Of a DNA stretch of 64,000 nt, positions 1-8,080 are shown piece after piece. The translations under genes were made by a program, and so were the position numbers. Positions within the stretch are counted from its first letter, which is position 1, and every line of letters begins with the position of its first letter. Source of the DNA: Mycobacterium sp. GA-1285 (GTDB taxonomy: Bacteria; Actinomycetota; Actinomycetes; Mycobacteriales; Mycobacteriaceae). The stretch spans positions 124,001 through 188,000 of the forward strand of contig NZ_LQIS01000034.1 in assembly GCF_001499905.1 (NCBI RefSeq), in the 5' to 3' direction. The notes beneath the pieces were generated by a model. The model had not been told where the DNA came from and ran no database searches. It saw only the letters and a list, made by a program, of their open reading frames with translations.

Positions 1-202
1 CCGCACCCGCCAGGACGGTCGACGGCTCCGCCAGGCCCCCTTCGCGCACGACTTCGCCATCACCGACGGCCACTACGTCTTCTCGGTCGACCGCCACGAC
101 CTCGATCTCGCGATGGGCCATCTCAGCGACCTCGGAATCATCGACCTGACCGTCACGCCGGCCTCGCTCGAAGACATGTTCCTGCGGGAGTACGTGCGAT
201 GA
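1..202 (+). CDS. ABC transporter ATP-binding protein, C-terminal fragment
   Basis: Only the last 66 residues lie in the window; the gene enters from the left edge and its nucleotide-binding motifs are outside. The tail ends PASLEDMFLREYVR, the usual C-terminal signature of DrrA-type drug-export ATPases (SLEDxFLxxY). It would energise the permease encoded by the next gene: its TGA stop overlaps that gene's ATG (ATGA), so the two are translationally coupled. From memory, the matching M. tuberculosis pair is Rv1218c/Rv1217c, annotated as a tetronasin-type antibiotic exporter. The substrate cannot be told from the sequence. Confidence 0.85.
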   Translation, partial: RTRQDGRRLRQAPFAHDFAITDGHYVFSVDRHDLDLAMGHLSDLGIIDLTVTPASLEDMFLREYVR

Positions 203-1809
203 CCGCCGCTGTTGGCGCCCGGCGTCCGGCACGGCGCACCCAATCGGTGTGGACCGGCACCGCGCTGTTGCTGCGCCTCGCGCTGAGCCGCGACCGGGTA
301 AGGCTCGGCATCTGGGTGGCCGTGCTGACGCTGCTGATGGCCTACGCGCCCGCTGCGGTCAGACTCGCCTATCCGGAAGAGGCGCAACGCCTCTCGCGGG
401 TGAACCTGATGAAGACGCCTGCCGGGATTATGTTGGGCGGGCCGATGTTCGGCGGCAACGAAACCGACATCGGTGCGATGATGGCGAACGAGATGACGAT
501 GACGCTGATTGTCGCGACCTCGATTCTGGCCATTCTCACCGTGATACGCCACACGCGGGCCGAAGAGGAAAGCGGCGCAGCGGAGTTGGTGCTGTCGTCG
601 GTCGTCGGCAGATACGCTCGGACCGCGGCGGCGCTGCTCTTGGTCGGTGCCGTCAACGTCGTGCTGACGGTGACGATGGCGCTGGCGACGACCGTCAGCG
701 GGTTCGGCGTCGTCGACGCCGTGGCATTGTGCGCCGGTGTCACCGGCGTCGCGATGGTGTTCGGTGCCGTCGCAGCCGTCACCGCGCAGTTATGGCGGCA
801 GGCGCGAACCGCGACCGGGGCGGCGATGGCTGCATTGGCGGTTGCCGCGCTGGTCCGCGGGATCGGCGACGTCATCGACAACTCGGGCAGTGCTTTGAGC
901 TGGTTCTCGCCGATCGCGTGGGCCCAGCAGATGCGCGCGTTCGTCGACTTGCGGTGGTGGCCGCTCGCCCTGCTGGTCGCGCTCACCGTCGCCCTTGTTG
1001 TGCTGGCCGCGGTGTTGGAGGGCAGACGGCAGTACGACGACGGCACGCTGCCGTCGACCGGCGAACGCCCCGGCGCACGACCGATCCACGGCGTCGTAGG
1101 CCTGCACTTGACGCTGCAACGCGGTCAGACCGTCGCCTGGAGTATCGGGTTGTTCCTGGGCGGCCTCGCCTTCGGGTCGATGACCAGATCCCTGCTCGAC
1201 GCGTCCGAGACCAACGAGGTGATTCGACTGGTGATCGCGCAGCAGGGCATCGACAGTGTCTACACCACAATGACGCAGTTCCTCGCAACCGCGGCGAGCG
1301 CCTACGCCGTCGCCGCCGTGTTGCGGGTGTACACCGACGAGGAGCGAGGGCTCGGGGAGGTGGTGCTGGCCGGGTCGGTGTCGCGGTGGCGCTGGCTGTC
1401 CACGGCGGTCGCGTCGGCGGTGATCGGCTCGACGGTGCTGATGTTCTTCGCGGGCCTCGGCAATGGGCTGGGCGCAGGCGTCACCATCGGTGAGCCGGCG
1501 ACCGTTCCGCGGTTGACCTTGGCAGCGCTGGCTTTCGTTCCGGCCATGGCCGTGATGGCGGGTGTGGCGGCGTTCGCCGTCGCGGTGCGGCGACCCTGGC
1601 TGGCGTGGCTGGCCGTTGCGTTCGTCGCCGTCTCGCTGTACCTCGGGGCGTTGCTGCGGTTGCCTCGGTGGGTGATCGACCTGTCACCGGTCAGCCGCAC
1701 CACGGCTCCGGGGGAATTTCCGGTGACCGCGCTCGTCGTCTTGGTCGTCGTCGCCGCCGCATTGACGTGGGTTGCGGCTGCCCTGTACCGGCGCCGCGAC
1801 GTGGTGTGA
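199..1809 (+). CDS. ABC-type drug exporter permease (tetronasin-type)
   Basis: A 536-residue integral membrane protein with about 12 hydrophobic segments in two blocks of six, separated by a soluble stretch near residues 270-300. This fits a fused-dimer permease of the ABC-2/antibiotic-export type, partner of the ATPase whose stop codon it overlaps. Length and arrangement match M. tuberculosis Rv1217c (recalled). The start is the ATG within ATGA, allowing coupling. A separate methyltransferase-like membrane gene follows 11 bp downstream on the same strand, so the operon probably continues. The exported compound is unknown. Confidence 0.85.
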   Translation: MTAAVGARRPARRTQSVWTGTALLLRLALSRDRVRLGIWVAVLTLLMAYAPAAVRLAYPEEAQRLSRVNLMKTPAGIMLGGPMFGGNETDIGAMMANEMTMTLIVATSILAILTVIRHTRAEEESGAAELVLSSVVGRYARTAAALLLVGAVNVVLTVTMALATTVSGFGVVDAVALCAGVTGVAMVFGAVAAVTAQLWRQARTATGAAMAALAVAALVRGIGDVIDNSGSALSWFSPIAWAQQMRAFVDLRWWPLALLVALTVALVVLAAVLEGRRQYDDGTLPSTGERPGARPIHGVVGLHLTLQRGQTVAWSIGLFLGGLAFGSMTRSLLDASETNEVIRLVIAQQGIDSVYTTMTQFLATAASAYAVAAVLRVYTDEERGLGEVVLAGSVSRWRWLSTAVASAVIGSTVLMFFAGLGNGLGAGVTIGEPATVPRLTLAALAFVPAMAVMAGVAAFAVAVRRPWLAWLAVAFVAVSLYLGALLRLPRWVIDLSPVSRTTAPGEFPVTALVVLVVVAAALTWVAAALYRRRDVV

Positions 1810-1820
1810 GGGAAGGTGCC

Positions 1821-2495
1821 ATGAAAACTGCCCTGCAGGCGCTGGCATCGGTTGTCTTCGGATTCGTGTTCTTCGCCGCGGCATTGTTTCTGCCGGCCGG
1901 AACGTTCGACTATTGGCACGCTTGGGTTTTCATCGGCGTGTTCATCGTCGGCACGATGGGGCCGAGCATCTACCTCGTCGTCAAACGTCCCGACGCGTTG
2001 CGCCGCCGGATGAAAGCGGGCCCGTTCGCCGAAGCGCGACCGGTGCAACGGGTCCTCATCGCGTTGCTCGTGCTGATGGTGGTCGTCGTGCTGGTGGTCA
2101 GTGCGCTCGACCATCGCTTCGGGTGGTCGACGGTGCCGACGGCGGTGGTGGTACTCGGCGATGTGCTGGTATGGACGGGTCTGACGCTTTCTCAGCTCGT
2201 CATCATCGAAAACAACTACGCCGCAGCGACTATCACGGTCGAGTCGGGACAACGGCTGGTCTCGACGGGACTGTACGGCGTGGTGCGCCACCCGATGTAC
2301 GCCGGCACGCTGATCATGATGGTCGGGACCCCGCTCGCGCTGGACTCGTATTGGGGGTTGCTGGCAGTCGTCCCGACTGTGCCGGTGCTGGTCGCGAGGA
2401 TCCTCGACGAGGAGTCGATGCTGAAACAGCAATTGGCCGGATACTCCGGGTACATGGATCAGGTGCGCTATCGCCTTGTGCCGCATGTTTGGTGA
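1821..2495 (+). CDS. Isoprenylcysteine carboxyl methyltransferase-family membrane protein
   Basis: 224 residues with four to five membrane segments. The C-terminal half carries the ICMT/phosphatidylethanolamine-methyltransferase pattern: LVSTGLYGVVRHPMYAG around residues 150-165, then a membrane hairpin and a conserved acidic tail (DEESMLKQQLAGY). In this family the RHPxY stretch and the later glutamate bind S-adenosylmethionine. Bacterial members have no confirmed prenylcysteine substrate, so the methyl acceptor is unknown. The ATG at 1821 lies 11 bp after the ABC permease stop, which implies the same operon. The longer open frame upstream lies inside the permease gene and is not credible. 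Confidence 0.75.
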   Translation: MKTALQALASVVFGFVFFAAALFLPAGTFDYWHAWVFIGVFIVGTMGPSIYLVVKRPDALRRRMKAGPFAEARPVQRVLIALLVLMVVVVLVVSALDHRFGWSTVPTAVVVLGDVLVWTGLTLSQLVIIENNYAAATITVESGQRLVSTGLYGVVRHPMYAGTLIMMVGTPLALDSYWGLLAVVPTVPVLVARILDEESMLKQQLAGYSGYMDQVRYRLVPHVW

Positions 2496-2536
2496 GGCCG
2501 CCTCCGCGTCGGCGGGCTTCGGCCGATAATGCGGAT

Positions 2537-3133
2537 GTGGAACTGCTGACGGGCCTGGGCCTGGCGACCGCGGCGGGGCTCAACGCCTATATCCCGCTGC
2601 TGGCGCTCGGCCTGCTGTCGCGGTTCACCGACCTCGTCGTCCTCCCCGCCGGTTGGGCTTGGCTGGAGAACGGTTGGGTGATGGCGATCGTCGCGACGCT
2701 GCTGGTCGTCGAGATCGTCGCCGACAAGGTCCCCGCCCTCGACAGTGTCAACGATGCCGTCCAGACATTCGTCCGCCCGACGGCGGGCGGCATCGTGTTC
2801 GGTTCGGGCACCGCGGCGCAGACGTCTGCGGTCACCGATCCCGGTGCGTTCGCCGAGTCCGGGCGGTGGATTCCGGTGGTGATCGGCGTCGTCGTCGCGT
2901 TGGCGGTGTCGCTGACCAAGTCGACGGTGCGTCCGGCGGCCAACGTCGCCACCGCCGGGGTGGCCGCACCGGTGCTGAGCACGGTCGAGGACAGCGTCAG
3001 CGTGGGACTGGTCTTCGTCGCGATCCTGGTGCCGGTGCTGGTGTTGGTGGCCGTCGTGGTGTTGGCGTGGCTGGCGGTGCGGATCCTGCGGCGACGCCGC
3101 CGTAGCGGCGCGAGCGAGAAATCGGGGTCGTGA
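2537..3133 (+). CDS. DUF4126 domain membrane protein
   Basis: 198 residues. It begins with the family's characteristic glycine-rich membrane hairpin (GLGLATAAGLNAYIPLL) and continues ADKVPALDSVNDAVQTFVRP, a pattern I associate with DUF4126. Four to five membrane segments are visible, and a basic tail (RRRRRSG) points to the cytoplasm. The GTG at 2537 is the first start that preserves the conserved N-terminus. Function is not established for this family. It follows the ICMT-like gene by 41 bp on the same strand and faces glgC convergently. Confidence 0.7.
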   Translation: MELLTGLGLATAAGLNAYIPLLALGLLSRFTDLVVLPAGWAWLENGWVMAIVATLLVVEIVADKVPALDSVNDAVQTFVRPTAGGIVFGSGTAAQTSAVTDPGAFAESGRWIPVVIGVVVALAVSLTKSTVRPAANVATAGVAAPVLSTVEDSVSVGLVFVAILVPVLVLVAVVVLAWLAVRILRRRRRSGASEKSGS

Positions 3134-3166
3134 TCGCGACCAGGAATCCTGATTCGCGGTAGCCGG

Positions 3167-4381
3167 TCAGATCCAGACGCCCTTGCCGACCGCGACCACT
3201 CCCCCGGCGCTGATCGCGAACCGTTCGCGGTCCTTGTCGAGGTCGACCCCGACCATCTCGCCCGGGCCCACGACCACGTTCTTGTCCAAGATCGCGTGGC
3301 GCACCACCGCGCCGCGACCGATACGGGCGCCGGGCATGATCACGCTGCCCTCGACGATCGCCCCGTCGTCGACGACGACGTTGGATGACAACACCGAATT
3401 CCGAACGGACGCAGCCGAGACGATGCTGCCGGCACCCACGACCGACTCCTGAGCCGAGCCGCCGTTGACGAACTTCGCCGGCGCGAGCATCTCCGATTCA
3501 CCGCGGATCGGCCAGCGCTTGTTGTAGAGGTTGAACACCGGGTGCACCGACACCAGATCCATGTGCGCGTCGTAGAACGCGTCGAGGGTTCCCACGTCGC
3601 GCCAGTAGCCGTGATCGCGCTCGGTCGCACCGGGCACTTCGTTGTTGCTGAAGTCGTACACCGCGGCCATGCCGTCGTCGACCAGACGCGGGATGATGTC
3701 GCCGCCCATGTCGTGGTCCGAGTGGTCGTCGTCGGCGTCGGCGCGAATCGCGTCGATCAACACCTTGGTGGTGAAGATGTAGTTGCCCATCGACACGAAC
3801 GCCTCGTCGGGGTTGTCCGGCGTGCCCGGCGGATCGGCGGGCTTCTCGACGAAGCTGCGGATGCGCCCGGACTCGTCGGAGTCGATGACCCCGAACGCGG
3901 TGGCCTCCGCACGCGGCACCCGGATACCGGCGACCGTCGCACCCGCGCCGCTCTCGATGTGGAACTGGACCATCTGCTCGGGATCCATGCGGTACACGTG
4001 GTCGGCGCCGAATACGACGATGTAGTCCGGATCCTCGTCGTAGATGAGGTTCATCGACTGGTAGATCGCATCCGCCGAGCCGGTGTACCAGCGTGGTCCG
4101 AGCCGCTGCTGAGCCGGAACGGGCGTGATGTACTCGCCTGCCAGACCCGACAGTCGCCAGTTCTGGGAGATGTGACGGTCAAGCGAGTGCGACTTGTATT
4201 GCGTAAGCACGCAAATCCGCAGATACCGCGCATTGACCAGATTCGACAGCACGAAGTCGATCAGGCGGTAGGCGCCGCCGAAGGGAACGGCGGGCTTGGC
4301 TCGATCCGCGGTCAACGGGTAGAGCCGCTTGCCCTCCCCGCCGGCCAGGACGATGCCCAGCACGTGTGGCAGTTCCCTCAT
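3167..4381 (-). CDS. glgC: Glucose-1-phosphate adenylyltransferase
   Basis: 404 residues. Makes ADP-glucose from ATP and glucose-1-phosphate for glycogen and maltose-1-phosphate/capsular glucan synthesis. The N-terminal nucleotidyltransferase signature is clear (LAGGEGKRLYPLTADRAKPAVPFGG, described here only by its ends), followed by GADHVYRMD and, after residue 290, left-handed beta-helix hexapeptides. Length is that of bacterial GlgC. It diverges from glgM, which uses ADP-glucose. A TAGGTT hexamer lies 6 nt before the ATG (4388-4393), suggesting a leaderless transcript. Confidence 0.97.
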   Translation of the reverse strand: MRELPHVLGIVLAGGEGKRLYPLTADRAKPAVPFGGAYRLIDFVLSNLVNARYLRICVLTQYKSHSLDRHISQNWRLSGLAGEYITPVPAQQRLGPRWYTGSADAIYQSMNLIYDEDPDYIVVFGADHVYRMDPEQMVQFHIESGAGATVAGIRVPRAEATAFGVIDSDESGRIRSFVEKPADPPGTPDNPDEAFVSMGNYIFTTKVLIDAIRADADDDHSDHDMGGDIIPRLVDDGMAAVYDFSNNEVPGATERDHGYWRDVGTLDAFYDAHMDLVSVHPVFNLYNKRWPIRGESEMLAPAKFVNGGSAQESVVGAGSIVSAASVRNSVLSSNVVVDDGAIVEGSVIMPGARIGRGAVVRHAILDKNVVVGPGEMVGVDLDKDRERFAISAGGVVAVGKGVWI

Positions 4382-4387
4382 GCTTCA

Positions 4388-4393
4388 AACCTA
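4388..4393 (-). promoter_or_regulatory. -10 element of glgC (leaderless)
   Basis: TAGGTT on the minus strand matches TAnnnT and is separated from the glgC ATG by TGAAGC (6 nt). That places the expected transcription start on the start codon. No Shine-Dalgarno is visible. Confidence 0.5.
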
Positions 4394-4501
4394 TCGGCCG
4401 CTTCTATCCTGGGCTACCCATTGCCGCGGCGAGTCAACGTGCCCGCGCAGATCCGGCGATTCCGACGTCGATGCAGTCCTGCGGTGGCTTGCATGCGTAA
4501 T

Positions 4502-4507
4502 TAGGGT
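4502..4507 (+). promoter_or_regulatory. -10 element of glgM (leaderless)
   Basis: TAGGGT is followed by 7 nt and then the glgM ATG at 4515, the leaderless spacing. The two divergent -10 elements (glgC, glgM) are 108 bp apart, leaving room for a shared regulatory region at 4394-4501 in which I see no clear operator. Confidence 0.5.
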
Positions 4508-4514
4508 CGAAACC

Positions 4515-5684
4515 ATGCGGGTGGCGATGATGACTCGGGAGTATCCACCCGAGGTTTACGGCGGGGCGGGGGTGCACGTCACCGAGTTGGTCGCTCAGCT
4601 GCGCCACCTTTGCGAGGTCGACGTCCACTGCATGGGTGCGCCGCGTGCGGACGCGATCGTCGCGCAACCCGACCCGGCGCTGCTCGGCGCGAACGCAGCG
4701 CTTTCGATGCTGTCGGCCGACCTCAACATGGTCAACGCGGCCGCACTGGCTGACGTCGTGCACTCCCACACCTGGTACACCGGTCTGGCCGGCCACCTCG
4801 CCGCGCTGCTCTACGGGGTGCCGCACGTGTTGACCGCGCACTCGCTGGAGCCGATGCGCCCCTGGAAGGCCGAACAGCTCGGCGGCGGCTACCGGGTGTC
4901 GTCCTGGGTGGAGAAGACGGCGGTGGAGGCGGCCGACGCCGTCATCGCGGTCAGCTCCGGTATGCGCGAGGACGTATTGCGCACCTATCCCGCTTTGGAC
5001 CCGAATCGGGTGCACGTGGTGCGCAACGGGATCGACACCGAGGTCTGGTATCCGGCCGGCGCGGAACCGGGCGAATCGGTGCTGGCCGAACTCGGCGTCG
5101 ACCCGTCACGACCCATGGTGGCGTTCGTCGGGCGGATCACCCGGCAGAAGGGCGTCGCACATCTGATCGCCGCGGCGCACGACTTCGCCCCCGATGTGCA
5201 GCTGGTGCTGTGCGCAGGAGCGCCCGACACGCCCGAGATCGCCGCCGAAGTGACCGAGGCGGTTCAGCATCTGTCGCACGCCCGCACCGGGGTCTTCTGG
5301 GTGCGCGAGATGCTCCCGATCGTCAAGATTCGCGAAATACTTTCTGCTGCAACCGTTTTCGTATGTCCCTCGGTGTACGAGCCGCTGGGCATCGTGAACT
5401 TGGAGGCGATGGCGTGCGCGACGGCGGTCGTCGCGTCCGACGTCGGCGGCATCCCGGAGGTCGTGTCCGACGGGCGCACCGGGCGGTTGGTGCACTACGA
5501 CCCGCAGGACGCGCGGGCTTACGAGACCCGGTTGGCCGAGACGGTCAACGAGCTGATCACCGACCCCGAGAGGGCCCGCCAGTACGGCGAGGCCGGGCGG
5601 CAGCGCTGTATTCAGGAGTTCTCCTGGGCCCACATCGCCGAGCAGACGCTCGAGATCTACCAGAAAGTGGGCAATGCGGCGTAG
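4515..5684 (+). CDS. glgM: Alpha-maltose-1-phosphate synthase (glycogen synthase family, GT4)
   Basis: 389 residues, the length of mycobacterial GlgM (older name GlgA; Rv1212c is 387 aa). It transfers glucose from ADP-glucose to glucose-1-phosphate, giving maltose-1-phosphate for GlgE-dependent alpha-glucan synthesis. The N-terminus has MTREYPPEVYGGAGVHV, the glycosyltransferase-5/4 donor-site loop, and the C-terminal half has VAFVGRITRQKG and the EPLGIVNLEAMA motif with the conserved glutamates. The start is the ATG at 4515; the upstream frame would run into the glgC promoter. It diverges from glgC, its substrate supplier. Confidence 0.95.
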   Translation: MRVAMMTREYPPEVYGGAGVHVTELVAQLRHLCEVDVHCMGAPRADAIVAQPDPALLGANAALSMLSADLNMVNAAALADVVHSHTWYTGLAGHLAALLYGVPHVLTAHSLEPMRPWKAEQLGGGYRVSSWVEKTAVEAADAVIAVSSGMREDVLRTYPALDPNRVHVVRNGIDTEVWYPAGAEPGESVLAELGVDPSRPMVAFVGRITRQKGVAHLIAAAHDFAPDVQLVLCAGAPDTPEIAAEVTEAVQHLSHARTGVFWVREMLPIVKIREILSAATVFVCPSVYEPLGIVNLEAMACATAVVASDVGGIPEVVSDGRTGRLVHYDPQDARAYETRLAETVNELITDPERARQYGEAGRQRCIQEFSWAHIAEQTLEIYQKVGNAA

Positions 5685-5703
5685 CCGCCCACTTTCTGAA
5701 CCG

Positions 5704-5871
5704 TCAGCTCGTGACGTTCTTCAGTTCGTCCCCGAGCGCGGCGGCCTCATCAGGGGTCAGCTCGACGACAAGTCGCCCGCCGCCTTCCAGTGGTACCCGC
5801 ATCACGATGCCGCGCCCCTCCTTGGTTGCTTCCAGTGGACCGTCGCCGGTCCGGGGCTTCATCGCCGCCAT
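5704..5871 (-). CDS. DUF3117 family small protein
   Basis: 55 residues, beginning MAAMKPRTGDGPLEATKEGR and ending ELTPDEAAALGDELKNV. This is the compact actinobacterial DUF3117 family (Rv1211 position in M. tuberculosis). It is soluble and has no known activity. A strong Shine-Dalgarno (GGAGGGAG) lies 9-10 nt before the ATG. It converges with glgM, whose stop is 19 bp away, and is followed after 132 bp of apparently empty DNA by tag. It is short enough to be missed by automatic calling, but the RBS and full family match make it secure. Confidence 0.9.
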   Translation of the reverse strand: MAAMKPRTGDGPLEATKEGRGIVMRVPLEGGGRLVVELTPDEAAALGDELKNVTS

Positions 5872-6018
5872 CGAGTGCTCCCTCCAGATGGGCCCGCCCG
5901 CGGGCTCGGTCGGGGCCGGAACTGCCCACTCGTTTGACAGCTCCCGGCACTGAACTGTTACTGAACGCCCCTATTGTTCCCTATCGGCGCCGTTCGGTGT
6001 GCAAAGACCCGGCTAAGG

Positions 6019-6657
6019 TCACTCCCCGGGTGCCGCTGAAGTCGCCGGTACCCAGCAGTCTGCGGTGTGATCGTCGACCATCCCGGTCGCCTGCATCAAG
6101 GCGTACGCCGTCGTCGGCCCGACGAAGCGGAAGCCGCGACGCTTCAGTTCCTTGGCCATCGCGGTCGACTCGGGCGTTACGGCCGGGACGTCGGCGAAGG
6201 TGGCCGGCCGCGGTCGGGGCGGCGGCGCGAAGGACCACAGCAGTTCGGCGAAATCGGTGCCGCCGTCCCGAAGGTCGGCGACCGCACGGGCGTTGGCGAT
6301 GGTGGCCTCGATCTTGGCGCGGTTGCGCACGATTCCGGTGTCGGCCAACAACCGCGCGATGTCGCGCTCGGTGTAGCGGGCGACCCGCTCGACGTCGAAA
6401 CCGTGAAATGCGCGGCGGAAGTTCTCCCGCTTGCGCAGGATCACCAGCCACGACAGCCCGCTCTGGAACGCTTCGAAGCTGACCCGCTCGAACAGCGCGA
6501 TCGAGTCACGCAGCGGCCGACCCCACTCGGTGTCGTGATAATCCCGGTAGAGGACGAAATCAGCTGGAGCCAAACGTGATTCGTCGATCCAGGCACACCG
6601 GACGCGGCCATCGGGTTCGACGGACGGTTGCTCGGAGGTTTCTGGGGTGGCGGTCAT
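6019..6657 (-). CDS. tag: DNA-3-methyladenine glycosylase I
   Basis: 212 residues. Removes 3-methyladenine from alkylated DNA in base-excision repair. The N-terminal part has RCAWIDESRLAPADFVLYRDYHDTEWG in outline, giving the zinc ligands and YHDxEWG motif of TagI. The next segment, FERVSFEAFQSGLSWLVILRKRENFR, holds the catalytic glutamate region. A C-terminal HTADC supplies the remaining zinc ligands. Its ATG overlaps the stop of the upstream DivIVA-like gene, so the two are cotranscribed. Corresponds to Rv1210. Confidence 0.95.
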   Translation of the reverse strand: MTATPETSEQPSVEPDGRVRCAWIDESRLAPADFVLYRDYHDTEWGRPLRDSIALFERVSFEAFQSGLSWLVILRKRENFRRAFHGFDVERVARYTERDIARLLADTGIVRNRAKIEATIANARAVADLRDGGTDFAELLWSFAPPPRPRPATFADVPAVTPESTAMAKELKRRGFRFVGPTTAYALMQATGMVDDHTADCWVPATSAAPGE

Positions 6658-7010
6658 GACTCCTCACCCCCCTCCGACTGCAGCGCATGGGCGCCACCCT
6701 CGATGGGCTCGTCCTCGATGCCGTGCGTCGCGCGCAGGGTGGCGAGCTGACCGCGCAGCAGGTCGAGTTCCTGGCCCAGCCGGTCGAGCACCCAGTCGAC
6801 TTCGCTGGTCTTGTAACCGCGCAGCGTCTGGGTGAACTTGACGGCGTCGACGTCGGCGCTCGTCACACCGGAGGCGGGTAGCACCGTCGCGGTGGTTTCC
6901 CGCGGCAGCGGCGGCAGCGGTTCACCGCGGCCGAACACCACACTGCCGACGGCGAACAGCACCACGGCGATCAGGACCAGCACGACCAGATACAGCAGAA
7001 CCAGGCTCAC
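6654..7010 (-). CDS. DivIVA-domain membrane protein (Rv1209-like)
   Basis: 118 residues: one N-terminal membrane helix (about residues 4-27), a proline-rich linker, then VDAVKFTQTLRGYKTSEVDW, which resembles the N-terminal DivIVA/Wag31 motif (F..xRGY....VD). A short helix predicted as coiled coil (LDRLGQELDLLRGQL) follows. Membrane-anchored DivIVA-like proteins are thought to sit at poles or septa; the function of this one is unknown. The GTG start at 7010 is followed at once by the membrane helix. It is coupled to tag by a 4-nt overlap and separated from gpgS by a long inverted repeat. Confidence 0.7.
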   Translation of the reverse strand: MSLVLLYLVVLVLIAVVLFAVGSVVFGRGEPLPPLPRETTATVLPASGVTSADVDAVKFTQTLRGYKTSEVDWVLDRLGQELDLLRGQLATLRATHGIEDEPIEGGAHALQSEGGEES

Positions 7011-7053
7011 GGTTCGATACTGCCTCAGCCCACTGACTGGTCGCTTCGCAGTT

Positions 7054-7120
7054 CGCGCCGAACGTGGGTTACCGACACGCTTTCCTCGAAAAAATGTGCG
7101 GGTAACCCACGTTCGGCGCG
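7054..7120. repeat. 20-bp perfect inverted repeat, 27-nt loop
   Basis: Left arm 7054-7073 (begins CGCGCCGAACG, ends GGTTACC), right arm 7101-7120, exactly complementary. The stem starts 10 nt after the gpgS stop. It could end gpgS transcription, but no T-tract follows on either strand, so a repeat or operator function is equally possible. Confidence 0.75.
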
Positions 7121-7129
7121 CGGCAGAAT

Positions 7130-8080
7130 TCAGCCGCGTGGGCGCAGGGTCACCATCGGGGGGCGGTCGGCCAGCGACACCGACGACGCCCGCGGCGTGT
7201 AGTCCTCGCCGTCGGCGAAGAACTGCGTCAGCCCGACACCGGAGTCCGGCACCCCGCAGCGCGACAGCAGCGTCGCGATGACCTGGCGGCTCATGTTGGC
7301 CAGCTCTGTCAGCGGCCGGTTGCGGTGGCTGCGAACACCGAGGTTGACCTGGGCGATCCCGTCGAGGCCGAGCCGGTCGTAGGCGTCGATCAGCAGGCCG
7401 ATCTCGACTCCGTACCCCGGCGCGAAGGGTACGGACGTCAACAGCTCACGGGTGCCGGCGTATTCACCGCCCAGCGGTTGCAGGATGCAACTCAACTCCG
7501 GCCGCAGGGAGGCGAGCAGCGGCCGAGCCACCAGCTCCGTCACCCGCCCGCCGCCGTTGGCGTCCTCGCTACCGCTGACCTTCAAAGGCCTGCGGTAGAA
7601 GCCCTTGACCAGATGGACGCCGTCGGTGGTGAGCAGCGGTCCGACCAGCTTGGGCACGAACATCGGGTCGGGGTCGATCAGGTCCGAGTCGACGAACACC
7701 ACGACGTCCCCTGTCGTGGCTGCCAGCGAGCGCCACAGCACCTCACCCTTGCCCGGTTGGGGGACCACTTCCGGCAGCGCCGCCTCGCGGCTGATCACCC
7801 GGGCGCCGGCGGCCAGGGCGCGGATTTCGGTGTCGTCGGTCGAGCCGGAATCCAGCACGATCAGCTCGTCGACCAGCCCACCGAGTAGCGGGGTGATGGT
7901 CTCGACGACGTTGCCGACAGTCTCTTCCTCGTTGAGGGCGGGCAGCACGACCGAGACGGTGCGGCCGCGTTTGGCCGCTTCGAGTTCGGAAACCGTCCAC
8001 GTCGGCCGGTTCCAGCTGTGGTCGCTGAGCCAGCGTGCGGTGACGACGTCCGCAGCGGGAAGTTCGGGTGTGAGTGTCAT
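7130..8080 (-). CDS. gpgS: Glucosyl-3-phosphoglycerate synthase
   Basis: 316 residues (M. tuberculosis GpgS, Rv1208, is 324). GT81 enzyme that makes glucosyl-3-phosphoglycerate, the first step to 6-O-methylglucose lipopolysaccharides that modulate fatty-acid synthesis. Visible motifs: SVVLPALNEEETVGNVV (donor site), LDSGSTDD, and VFVDSDL with the metal-binding DSD, all in the N-terminal half. The start chosen is the ATG at 8080, which overlaps the folP2 stop (ATGA). An upstream extension would lie inside folP2. Cotranscribed with folP2. Confidence 0.95.
   Translation of the reverse strand: MTLTPELPAADVVTARWLSDHSWNRPTWTVSELEAAKRGRTVSVVLPALNEEETVGNVVETITPLLGGLVDELIVLDSGSTDDTEIRALAAGARVISREAALPEVVPQPGKGEVLWRSLAATTGDVVVFVDSDLIDPDPMFVPKLVGPLLTTDGVHLVKGFYRRPLKVSGSEDANGGGRVTELVARPLLASLRPELSCILQPLGGEYAGTRELLTSVPFAPGYGVEIGLLIDAYDRLGLDGIAQVNLGVRSHRNRPLTELANMSRQVIATLLSRCGVPDSGVGLTQFFADGEDYTPRASSVSLADRPPMVTLRPRG

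Noticed and set aside
249..1493. A 414-codon open frame inside the ABC permease gene
   Set aside because: Its translation is Arg-rich and low complexity with no domain, the usual shadow of a high-GC gene in another frame.
1772..2510. Long plus-strand frame running into the DUF4126 gene
   Set aside because: The part before 2537 overlaps the ICMT-like gene and has no plausible protein features; only the segment from 2537 resembles a family.
5872..6018. Intergenic stretch between the DUF3117 gene and tag
   Set aside because: No further ORF, hairpin or motif could be supported beyond the RBS of the DUF3117 gene.
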